NCBI GenBank assembly: GCA_037903355.1
Contig: JBAJFE010000025.1
Coordinates: 1,178,001-1,242,000 of the forward strand
Source of the DNA: Trichuris trichiura
Lineage: Eukaryota; Nematoda; Enoplea; Trichinellida; Trichuridae
DNA: 64,000 bases
Direction: 5' to 3'
Below the pieces are notes generated by a model. That model worked only from the letters and a program-made list of their open reading frames with translations. It was not told the DNA's origin and did not search any database. A program made the position numbers and the translations under genes. This document shows positions 37,201 to 48,150 of the stretch, piece after piece (position 1 is the stretch's first letter; every line of letters starts with the position of its first letter).

Positions 37201-38338
37201 TTGATTTTACTTTTGCCTACAGTAATCACAGGGCGTTTGACGGAAAAGTTCAAAGCGTCACATTAATATGCATTATTTCGTCGAGCTGAAACTAAGCTGT
37301 TTTTAAAAAAAGCATTGGGCAATTTATCTGTTAACTAATGGCGGCACTTGAAGCAGATACCGATCTTAGGCAATGAAAAACATAACGCGGGGCCTTTTGA
37401 GCAGATATTTTTTCCGCCGTGCCGTCACTCGGTGACCTGCATCGCATACGACTTTAATAATGTCTTTAGAAATGTCGTAATGCAGTTTTCGATTTAATCA
37501 CACTCCTCTTACTTCGTAAAACAAGGAATCACCTTGCTGTCTTTTCCTTCTGCGCTTTAAAGTTCACCTTTTGCCAGCAGTTGCCTTTTTCTATTGCAAA
37601 ATTTTTACACAGCGTTATAATCCCATTTGTTTCTTCTTTTTGTTATTTTCGTCGTCTATTACGGGCACCGTCTGAACGGTGTTACGAAAAAATTTAGAAA
37701 GTGCGTATTATTTTTTTTGCTATCTCCTTCCTTCTTTGCTTTTACGTTACGTGAGGGATGCGCGCTTTTTCCTTCCCTATTTCTCTTAAGTAACCTGCGC
37801 ATACATTGTAGGTTACGGTATTATGTAATTCATTGTCTCAACTTTCAACTTTTTAAAGGCTGTTTTGGCAAGTATTTCATTTACAATTGTGATGCCATCA
37901 CGTAGCATAAACCAGTAACGTTTAATTATGCCATATAGTCAAATTTACATGGCATTATTTCATATTTAGGTTCTGTTTAAGTTGTTTAATGAACTTAAAG
38001 TTTTTTAAGGACATCAGCACGTCTGGTTTCATTTATCAGTTGTTTAACTAGCGTTTTTCCATATTTTTACGTCGTCGCTCGGTTAGAGTTTTTCCCGTTA
38101 ATGCCTATGGCTATTCGTTAGCGTTCCAACCTTTCGTTGTGTTTTGACGCACAAGTCGTTCTTGCTTGACATTTAGGTTTTATTCGCTTTGTTTTACCCT
38201 TGGTTTGGGTATTTTTTGCTCTTTAACAATTCGAGCAAAGGTGGATTAACGCGGATTCCAACTGGCCTTTCTCTCAGCATAATCTGAAGAAAATTTCCAT
38301 ATGCAAAAGTTGAAAATAATTCCTTTTTCAATACGTGC
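34291..38338. other. Unassigned region upstream of TBP
   Basis: No complete gene can be built. Between 34.9 and 37.1 kb several 35-78 codon stretches are open in shifting forward frames. One is 35380-35620, with QKTYDILPAVKKIWN. Another is 35810-35990, with RLQEAMEAGQFGLYEDLL. A third is 36661-36765, with FVADSGAGLVHTLCHG. The last ends in CxxC-type text (CGVCQKMLAGC). They may be remnants of a decayed gene or transposon. 37.1-38.3 kb shows nothing beyond a G9 run at about 36571 and AT-rich DNA. Confidence 0.4.
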
Positions 38339-39250
38339 ATGTTTAGCTCATATAGAATGGAAGACAGCCAGGCAGAAGAAAATGGAAATGTTATCGACTT
38401 GACAGCAATCGAAAGCGACGAGTTGCAGACCAATGAAGCAGAAATGACCAGTCAGTTAAGTCGTATCCAACCGTTGTTGCCACCAATAGTTCCGTCGGTG
38501 TTCACCGAGTCCATTGGTACTTCGGGTTCAGAATTGTCCAAGGAATTGATTAAAATGGGCGCCGTAACATCTTTTTTCCCGCCAACGGACTCGTCCGAGA
38601 GAGGTTTGCCAACTCCTCAGTTGCGAAATGTTGTAGCCACATTGGATATGGGTAATAAAGACCGTCGTCACCTTTTTTGCCCGGAAAAGTATTGATCAAT
38701 TTTGTAGGGTGCAAATTGGACTTGAAAAAGATAGTATTGCGCGTTCGAAATGCCGAGTATAATCCGGCGCGTTTTTCCGCCGTCATTATGCGCATTCGGG
38801 ATCCGCGTACCACAGCGTTAGTATTCTCCACAGGCAAAATGGTTTGCGTTGGTGCTAGAACGGAAGACATGTGTCGCTTGGCTTGTCGAAAGTATGTTCG
38901 CATTATGCAAAAATTGGACTTTGACGCGAAATTCCAAGATTTCAAGGTCCCTTAGGTGACGTTGTTGATCGTTCGTTGCTTACGTTATTTTGCAGATCGA
39001 AAATATTACTGCATCGTTCGACATGCGCTTTCCTGTCCATCTGGAGAGACTATGCTTGGCGCATACCCAATTCTGTACTTACGAGCCGGAACTGTTTGCA
39101 GGTTTGGTATATCGTATGGTGAATCCCCGAGTTGTTCTTGTCATATTCGTCTCCGGCAAGGTTACCATACTTGGCGCTAAGTCGCGAAAAGATTTGGACG
39201 AGGCATTTACAAACATATGCCCCGTATTGAAAAGTTTTCGTAAGCAGTAA
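38339..39250 (+). CDS. TBP: TATA-box-binding protein TBP
   Basis: General transcription factor that binds the TATA box and nucleates TFIID, TFIIIB and SL1 in the nucleus. Exons 38339-38651, 38708-38946, 38996-39250 give 268 residues. The saddle core runs from about residue 92 to 266 as two TBP repeats: [19 protein letters not shown]...[20 protein letters not shown] and RFPVHLERL...[17 protein letters not shown]...IFVSGKV. All four DNA-intercalating phenylalanines are present (F127, F144, F218, F235). The N-terminal 90 residues are acidic and serine/threonine-rich ([19 protein letters not shown]) and lack the polyglutamine tract of vertebrate TBP. The core is too close to TBP to be the TRF2/TLF paralogue. 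An in-frame methionine at residue 7 is an alternative start. Introns are 56 and 49 bp; the second donor (gtccct) is weak. Confidence 0.95.
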
Positions 39251-39312
39251 GCGTTGTCCGTTCTGCTGCACAGTTATTGTTGAATGGTCAAAAACTTTAC
39301 GCGAGATAGTGC

Positions 39313-39318
39313 AATAAA
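39313..39318 (+). terminator. Poly(A) signal AATAAA for TBP
   Basis: Canonical hexamer 63 bases past the TBP stop codon. Confidence 0.65.
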
Positions 39319-41433
39319 GCCACGGATGGATTTGCGTAAGATTTTACGGCGTTAAAAGTTAGAAGTTTGCGAAATCGCATAGACTAGAATATCTCCCAAC
39401 CTGCATTTTATTTGTCATACTGTAAGTGATTATTTCTTCTTTCAAGCCTGGATTTCAAACAATTCCTTTGTACTTATTGTGAGTCTACGAAGTTGAATTT
39501 CAGCAAAGCTGCAAGAGAACACGTTTACAACCGGTGCCTTTTCCTTATTGTCTTTTCTGCCTATTTTAGTAGTTCGGCTGCTCCATCCCGAAAGTCAACG
39601 ATTATGTTGAGAACAAAGCTACCTATCACCCATCGATGATGGTTTGATTTGTTTCGTATTTACGAAATTAATTTCCGTCTTGCTCAGTCGACCATTTATT
39701 CGTGATCTGAGTTGGCCAATCATTTTCAAAGGTATTTCAGATTCACAGCAACGTCGTCCTTGTGTCAGCGACAGCGAAGTAGCATCTAATCTGATGAAAA
39801 CTTAGAGTATTTGACCTGCCGCTACACTGAAGCAATTTCCGTATGTCTCCGTATATCACTGCCTTGTGCTTGTTGTTGCTATTAACGCTAATATTTTCAG
39901 GTTTCAAAGTTCGCACATAACGTCACTTTGTTTTAGGTGCTTTTAGGGTGGCAGTGGTAGCAGCATGTTGGACTTTAGTGAAATATAGAAAATATCGTAT
40001 TCTACTGATAGATAGGTTAGTATTTCCGGTTTCAAAAACATGGTTGTTCAGTATAAGTATTACGTCTTTTATGACAATGTTTATTGAAGCTTAATTTATT
40101 TACTTCCATAGCAATTCAGGTGAAATCTCATGAGCTTTGCTTATATACTTTTGGCAGTCCGAAGTTATCATGTCCTTTCCGGTTATTCTACAAGAGTGTA
40201 TTTATACCTTTCTTCAGAATGATTAACGCTTTCTTTTCTATCTAGTCTGTATTTGATGAATTTCCCTTACTTCCGCAATTCTTACTGTGTTTATGCAAAA
40301 TAGGCCGCATTCGGCGGACGTAATGTTAAAAACCGACGGGCAATTTTTTTGGCCCCTAACAAGAGCCGACTTTTGGACTGAACCTTAAGATTAACTCTTT
40401 GATATTTTTAAGTCTTCTAAGTTCCCGTCTATTCAAACAATGTCGTACGTTAACTTCAGCTCGAAACGGATCAGTTAAGTTCAAAGATATTTTTTTAAGC
40501 GTGTGAAATTTCGTTGGCGGTCAAAATCCCGAATATGTCAAAAGTAGACTGTAAAGTGTGGATTTGTGGCAGTTGTGCATCGGCATCTTCCAGTTGCATG
40601 AGTGGAGGCGTTATTATACGAATTTCGTATTTTTTAGGTCACTAGCTTCAAACAAGAGCAGTATAATAGCGCCTCTACTCAAAAATATTCCTTATATAGA
40701 AGATGCCAAATTCACAACTGCCATAACGCCATACTTTGCAATGTACTTTTGAAATATTTCGGGATTTTGACCCTAACCAGTGGGCTTTGTCAAATATTCA
40801 CCGTTTCACTCGGTAGACATTGTGGAAGCCGCTAGAGACAAGAGGATCAATAGATAATTGGCTAGTGCATCATGATAGGAGAAGCATACCAAATATGGAC
40901 AACGCAGAACAGAAGGGATTACATACTGTAAAAGGAAGATGAGAACGCTTTTTGTCGCTACGTCGGAAAGAAGTTTCACTGCTGATATATGTACGAAAAG
41001 TAAGACTGGGATAAGATAGGCGAAAAGTGCTAATTTATTTTACGCATTACAAAATGCCGCGTAAACATTGCTTTTCGCAAATAACTGAGCATTTCTTAAA
41101 GCCTACATAACGATGGCGTCATTGTATGCAAATATGCAACTGACTAAACAGCAGCTTTTGCAGATGGAACATTAAAGCGTTTCTGAGAAATTCTATCTTC
41201 ATTTGTCCGATTGGACTTCGACAGATGAATGAAATAAATGAATCTGTTCTGTTGAAAAATTTAAATTAATTTGTTTCGGAAGCTGTTGACGCGTTGCGAC
41301 AAAGCAAACGAATAACGTTTATTCAAATATGGACAATTTGCTTTGACACAAGCGTCTACTTGTTATTTGGAGAAAATGAAGGGTGAAATAACGTTATAAA
41401 GAGATGTTAATGTTAGTAGTTCGTCAGTCAGTG
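39319..41433. other. Intergenic, TBP to secreted-protein gene
   Basis: No coding feature supported. The only structured element is the inverted-repeat transposon-like unit at 40.5-40.8 kb. Confidence 0.55.
40519..40772. mobile_element. MITE-like inverted-repeat element
   Basis: Terminal inverted repeats begin GGTCAAAATCCCGAA and end TTCGGGATTTTGACC. Complementarity continues inward about 105 bp per arm (for example GTGGCAGTTGTG...GGCATCTTC). The centre is only about 25-40 bp, too short to code for anything. It has the size and shape of a non-autonomous DNA transposon. I could not identify a clear target-site duplication. Confidence 0.7.
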
Positions 41434-42098
41434 ATGGATGTAAGCAAGTTCAACGTTTGCGCATCTTTTCTTCTATTTCTTTTCGCATCGTCAGCTGTTC
41501 ATTCGGTACGCTACTGAATGCTTGTTATCAATGTTAAAATAGTTGTCGCTATCAAATTTATTGTGCACACGTAAATTTTACATGCTTCATTCGGTACTTC
41601 TGTTTGTTGTAACGCAGAGTGCCATCAAAGCGAATCGAGAAGATCGAATACTGCGGGAAAACATAACGTCAGCCATCAAGCAACGTTTGTACGATGAAAA
41701 AGTAGAAATTGAAGGTTTCCACGCAAAGTTGACTCGTCTTGTACAAGTAAAGAATGGAAGCATTGGATTTGACGTCAGTTTTTTGGTGGCGCCAGCAAGT
41801 TGCAGTTCGGAAAGAAATGTAAGCTACACTTTTGCCGTTGCTTAAGAAAGAAAAATTAATTTAGAGCTTAAAATATTGTACAATTGAGCTATCCATCAAG
41901 TGAAAGTGAAAACTGGTTGTTTAGGTGACTATGGTGCAGTTGTACATAAGCGGATGCGGCGACAAGTTCCCGTGGAATAGGCAACTGCGTGCAGTGGACA
42001 ATTGTACCGCCATTTACAGTCAACCAAATCAGCAGCTGATTAAGGTAGAATGCAAACCTATAAAGGTAGGTGGCGTTCAACATTCTTTTCCCTTCTAA
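41434..42098 (+). CDS. Small secreted protein with SEA-like or cystatin-like segment
   Basis: Exons 41434-41505, 41618-41818 and 41925-42098 join in phase (24 + 67 + 57 codons plus stop) to 148 residues. Exon 1 alone is a signal peptide (ASFLLFLFASSAVHS), ending exactly at the first intron. The mature part has four cysteines in ASC, SGC, DNC and VEC contexts. LTRLVQVKNGSIGFDVSF resembles the NGS(I/V) strand of SEA domains. Alternatively QVKNG followed by DNC...SQP...C recalls the QVVAG and disulfide pattern of type 2 cystatins. I cannot decide between these, and neither match is strong. Good splice sites on both introns and phase agreement support a real gene. Confidence 0.65.
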
Positions 42099-45000
42099 CA
42101 CATTGCGTAGATGAAACATTTTTGAATGAAGAAAAAACTGCTAATCCATGATCGTAATCCGTAGCATTTTGTTTTCAATGACGGCCGAATATTGTTGAAA
42201 AATCTTACGTGCGATCACTAGTCGTAGAATGCAAATTATATTGCTGGACACTAATTTTTTCTCCATTGAAAATGGGCCCAGAAAGAATCCAAAAACTCTG
42301 CCATTAGTAGCCCATTTCGTCAATGGGGCATGTTATTTAAAAAAATTTTTATTACTATTATTACTACTGCTGCTACTAAACAAAGCTCTGAGAAAGTTTT
42401 TTGAACAGTATGTTCATTTTCTAATTCCACTGCAGCTGATTGATCAACCATTCTGCTTAGGGCGTGGAATTCTCGGTTCGCTAATCCGCTCTCAAGAAGA
42501 AGCTTTCGAAATACTGTCTCTGTTATTCTCAACATGAGACATTGATCTTCTGTAGATGGCGTTTGTGGTTTGCGCTTGAATGACCAAATTCATCAAACAA
42601 TAAAGTATCCAAAAACGAAATAATCTGTTTCTAATTCGCCAAGCAAGAAGTGGCAAATGCGATAGGAATAAAGAAGAGCACCAAATGCATTTGCAAATAA
42701 AGAGAAACCTGAAACAAAATGCACTCGCCCAAGGGTGCGCTTTCCAGTGAGCAAAATTATTAAGATATATCAAAATTTAAAAATTGTACCTGCAAATAGA
42801 GAATGATCATACAGTATGGCAAGCATAATTCTTAATGTTATAATAAGCGCAGGAATGCTGCAAGTATTGCGCAAGCATAAAAACAGAGCTCAGTTATACG
42901 CTGATTATACGTACAGCGTTTGACGTTAGCGCATTATTCTCTTTATTTTTCAAAGTTAGTTAAATTAGCAATATCAAGACAAATAAATGAAGATATGAAA
43001 AGATACGACAAATTAAACAGGCTGTTACAATTTTAATAAAGTCACTGCGCTGCAACGCTGTCGTAGAAAATCAATATTGCTGCAATGAACCCTTTGAAAG
43101 AAACTTAAGCAACCGCAAACGGGAGGAATCCACAGATAAGATCAGCTGCGTAGCGATAAACGGACAAACAGCCTATCGGCCGTAAAAACCGTAAATGTCT
43201 AAGAATTGCAAAATTCAGTTGGAAATAATGGTATACCTCTGCCGCTTTTAAAATAAATTCGCTAAAAACCCGCGTTTAGGCAAACACTAATTTTGCTGTT
43301 ACGACAAATTTTGGACGCACATTTTGCTTATACAAAAAATTTTAACAGATCTTAGCTACTCCCAACCTGCGCACTCTTTGGTTACGGTACATATCGAAAT
43401 AGCTCTTTTACAGACAGCAGCATTTATTATAGAGGTGATTATTGAATCGCAGCATTGTTTTACAAAATGCGCATTGGCTGAAGCATCGATATGGCTGTTT
43501 TTAAAAGGAGTAGGCACTAAACAATGCGCTGATGTGCTACGAGTGCTGCAATCAGGTTTTTGCGCAAAAACTTTATTTATAAAAGCGTAAAACGTTTTAG
43601 CAAAAAAGCGCGCGCGTTATTACCGTTGAAATCGGTTTAAGCTTTTTGTTTAAGCATAATATAGAAACTCTGGTATTACTGTAAGACAGGTAGGTTCGTT
43701 AGCTTAGAAGTAAAATTTTAAGGCGAACGGCATAGCGGTTTGGTTCCACGTCGCATTTTATATTTTTAAATTACATAACGTTACCACTTAAATAAATTGC
43801 TTTACTTTAACTGGGCATGAAAAGTAATATTCTGAACTTTTATTTCTCCGTAAGCCAAAGGGTGTAAGGAACACTTTCAGCTAAATCCAAGGCAACAATG
43901 GGTTCAAGATTTGCTTGTTGGAGACCTGCGTTCCTATAGTCAATTCTTCCCGCCACGCTTTCCCACACTGGTCAAGTCTTTCGGGAAACTTACATCTTAT
44001 TGGTCGCTTCTTACGTTATTCTCAATAGAGGGAATAAAACTGGTTTATTACGCATCTCAATATAATGGATGCTTCATGGAAAATAGCTCGCAGCGCGTTG
44101 AAGCAGAATTCGTATCTCTCCTTATTTGTTCACTAAAAGTGAATGATTAAATGGCAGATTATTCACTGCATATCTTCACGCCGCAGCTGAAAATAGCACA
44201 AACCATATCGGCCGCATTCAGCACAACTACTCCGCGGTTCTTCAAGCTACAGTATGTATGACGCAGCGTTACATTCACAAATTCCAACTATCCGAAGCTG
44301 AACCAACTTTGTGAACGCAAACAAAGCTTTCCGCAAATAACTGTGCAACCGGGAAACCATTTTTTCATTAACTACGCTAATTTTTAAAAAATTCTATTAA
44401 GGTAAATCGAGTTTGAAAAAATAAGGTTAAAAATTTTAACATAAGGAAATTTTGAATGTCGGTGCCTTCTACGGCAAGAAAGCTGAGTATATTTATTTTG
44501 GAAAAACGACTTTTCAACGAAACAGCCGTTGTAGGGACATTACGCTTTAACCACACGTATCAACGTGTTGACTTTACGACCCTTTTATGAGAATAGAGAA
44601 CAACTCTTCTATTAAGCGTAGGGCAGCGAGCTGGCAGCAGCGCCTTAATAGGGCATACGAAGCGCGGTCGAAATTAACAATTGCCACGAACCGCCTGTTA
44701 GCGAGCTCTCTCTCTTTCTCGCATTGTTTGAACATGTTGAATAAACTCTGTTTTATTTGAACAAGCAGTCAGTTGCAAAAGCATGAGATGAGCGGCGGCA
44801 CCGCGGCGCGGAGATGGCAAACTACGTTGCTTTTGATTTTCAAATATGCTCGCCCAAAACGCGGGACGCAAAAAGGTTACATTTGAAAACTTCATCCCGG
44901 TGAACTGTCGAGAACTAATCGTTGTTTACCTTCGTGGCGGTAAAGCATTATAAATGGCAAAGCAGGGTGCAACAAAAGTTACACCTTAACGACCCGGCAA

Positions 45001-47981
45001 CTTGCTACGTAAACTTTAAAAAACAGTACGCGTACGCTTAAAAAGTTAAGAACTGCTTAAATGTAGACAAATGAGGTGTTTTGCCGATTAGCGGCTGATT
45101 TGCGCAATCGTTAAGCATTGAAACAGACTTTAACCTGCATATAAGTCTATCGTCTTCAAACGTCTGGTCGCTGTGTCACCTTTGCTTTTTCAAGAGGCTC
45201 TGTCGACACAAACGTTGTTCGAAGAGTTTTGTTCGATGTTAAGGAGTTAATTGCAGTTTTCTCGCGGTAGAAATTAAGCCTCCGAAAGGAGTAAAAGGCA
45301 TTTTTAATTCTCTAAAAATTTCCCTTTCTTCCGCTTTTCCGGTCGCCGATCTGCCTTAAACAATTGCCCATTGCCGTACTGAGCAGTGCGAAACGACCAT
45401 TCGTTAAGTAACGTTGGCTGACGAGCGTTTGTTCCTTCCTTTATGGTGTTTTAATGATTTGCTATTGACGCTTGTTCGGTCAGATTGTTCACTTTTTCAG
45501 TGATAAGGATGCTGGCCTGTTCGACAGTGAGATCGCTATTCGTCATTCGTGGTGCGTCGGTGCCAGCCAGTTTTCTGCTTTCGTACGGTTGGGCGCTTCC
45601 TGGCGGCTCCCAGCCGATTCGGTAAGTGCCTATAGGCGTTTTGATGCTATTCAAAATTCTTTCCCGCCGGCTAGTCATTTATTGTCAGCTTTTATGAAAG
45701 ATTTTAAAACTTTTGAATAGGCCTGTAACTTCAGAATTTTTTGCAAAAATTGGGCGGCGAATAGGCTGACGCGTTTGTAGGCTTTGCAGACATTCCATAT
45801 CCCTTCAACGCTCTTATCCTTACGTTATGCCGAATATTTAAGCGATGCCATATACACTGCTGGTGTAATTAAAGCCTTTTAATTGGCTAAAAAGAAACTA
45901 AACATGCGCTCCAGTAGTGACCTTTCAATAGTAACTTAAGTTTTTTTGGTTCGTTGCCGACTTAAAGTCCTACACGAACCCTGAAGCTATTCTTCTCCAT
46001 TGGAATGCGTCACTCTGTTGGCAAACTGCTTTTCAATGGGCGATGAGTCACCCCATTTCCCGTCTCTATGAACAGCAGGAAAGTTGATTGGACATTACGA
46101 GTTGGGATGATGTTTTAACAGTTTTTCCCCAACTTGTCTGTCACCTTCTTACCGGTGACATTGGCCTCAGACTAGTAAGTCATTCTCGTCTCGCGCGGTT
46201 GACGAATTTGGGGTCAGAAATCCGCCCACGTTGCTCATCGGTTAGCTCGTAATTTTCATTAAACTACCTTCTTCCTTTTGCCCTCTCGTCAATCAATCCG
46301 CGAGTGTACTACCGAGCAAACCAGCTATTGTTCCGCCTTGATGGCAGAGAGAATAATTCAAAAGTTGATTTGCGTAGTACAAAACGCATTGTATCGACTG
46401 GTACTACTTTTTTTAAAAAAATGCTAGCCAGCTTTGTTAGCTCCGAATTTTTCATTCCTCTCACGCGGGGTCGATTGCCTTTTTCCTTCTTTTTTTGGCG
46501 AGTTTTCTCCAATCGGAAACTCGCAGCCTACAAACCATTCGTTGGTCCGCCAAGGGCAGGTTAGTCTACGGCAGCCGTCTTCTGCGGTAAGTGAATCTAC
46601 CAAAATCGACGGACGCAGATTAATTAACTTTTTTTCCTACACGTTTGCTCAATCATTTTTACTGTTCGTTCGATCGGGTTGCCGCCGTCAAGTTGCGCGC
46701 TTTTGAAGTGAAGCAGTTGGTTTTTCTCCGGCGCAAATTATTTCTCTCCAAGCTTTTGCAGCGAGCCAGCGCGCTTAGCCGGTCGGCAAGCGTCCCGTTC
46801 GATTTTCAGGTGCGTTTCTAAATTGTTAAAAGATAAGCAAGTTCATTCCTACTGTAGTTAAAGAAATCGCCAGCCTGAGCGTTGGAAAACCGGCCTTAAG
46901 TTGCGGCTAATTTCGGTTAAAGTTGCAAAAATCGTCTCGCGTAGAAATGTCAGCGGTCAAATCAGTTGGGCTGTTCAACGGCGGCTGGTCGCGCGGCGTC
47001 GGCGGGCTTTGGGTTACCTAAAGAAAAGTTGCTTGTTCAAGTAAGGCGTTCGACCTAGGGGACGTAGTAGCATTTTGCAAAATATAGCTTCTAAGTTGGA
47101 CGCTTTGCGGCCAACGGATCCCTGCCGGTGTTACAAGCTTCGGGAAGGAGGGCAGCGGTTGTCGATCAACCGGCTATCGGTGCCCTGATGAGTGTTTCCT
47201 TATTTTTCGGCTTTTGAACTTGATTCGATTTAACGGGTAGGTCATTTTGAATGGCTGCACAATTGGCTGTTCACCTAGTACGCATGCAAATGATTTACCG
47301 CCTTTTGCCTACAGTACGCTGCGGGAATTTTCTCCTCCATTGATTTCTTCCCAGATAACTATGCAGGTGTTACTACGTTTTGTCTTTCCACTATTTAGGT
47401 TGATGCCTCTTCATGAGACCAGTTTGGTATAAGCTAAGAAAAGTGGTCCAAGTTACGGTAACAATAAGAAGGTTGTTTCAAGCAGCTGCAAAGCTTGCGT
47501 CTTGCCAAAAAGAAAACTAGTATTAGCGCGATGTTCACGTGAAGGAAATCCGATTGGTTCGCGTCGCTACTCCAATGATTAGGCTTTTGCACCCATATTT
47601 CTTTCAGCATATCGTGTACAAGCAAGTATCGAACTTGAAATGTACGCTTTAAAAAGCGTACATTTCAAGTTCGATACTTGCTTTTGGGAAAATGACCCGG
47701 ACGCAAAGGAGGCATTTTGCTTGATTCATGCCAGGCCAAAAAGAGTACAGCCGATGAGCAGAGATAGATAGCTTCGATCTTTGCCGCTTTATTTGGTCAT
47801 TGAGAAGCGCGGACGCGTTTCGCCAAGGCGGTAGGCGACAAAGGCGTTCTCGTCTAAACAGCCTTGTTGATTTGTTCGCTAAAACGCCAAGAAAGATGGA
47901 GCGTCTTGTTTCCATCCGTGAATCAGCCCGTATCGATTGACTTGCCGAGAAATAAGCGCCAAAGAAGTTCAGCAGCTCTTC
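42099..47981. other. Long intergenic region without supported genes
   Basis: Short frames on both strands lack family features or splice support. It contains a CT run at about 44704 and a long perfect palindrome at 47.6 kb. The 3' end may include the missing first exon of the dehydrogenase: a frame from ATG 47982 (MTASSSSAPYKLYLKPFF) is basic and serine-rich like a mitochondrial presequence. Confidence 0.5.
47620..47683. repeat. Perfect 31-bp inverted repeat with 2-base spacer
   Basis: AAGCAAGTATCGAACTTGAA and the next 11 bases are followed by AA and then by the exact complement, with no mismatch over 31 pairs. Lack of mutations suggests it is young or maintained. It lies about 450 bp upstream of the first sure dehydrogenase exon. 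Confidence 0.95.
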
Positions 47982-48150
47982 TCCATGACAGCATCGTCAT
48001 CTTCTGCTCCATACAAGCTTTATCTCAAACCTTTCTTTTCTCAAAGCAGCCAAAGAAAAAGGCTACATTTTTTTCTTGCCTATTCAAACTATAGTTGCTT
48101 TGGCTTAAGTTCTCCTTTGACTAGTGGCGCCATCTGCAGATTTCTTGTTT

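Noticed and set aside
45451..45678. Minus-strand frame of 75 codons beginning MTSRRERIL
   Set aside because: It has an ATG and protein-like composition, but an equally long frame lies opposite, with no splice or homology support.
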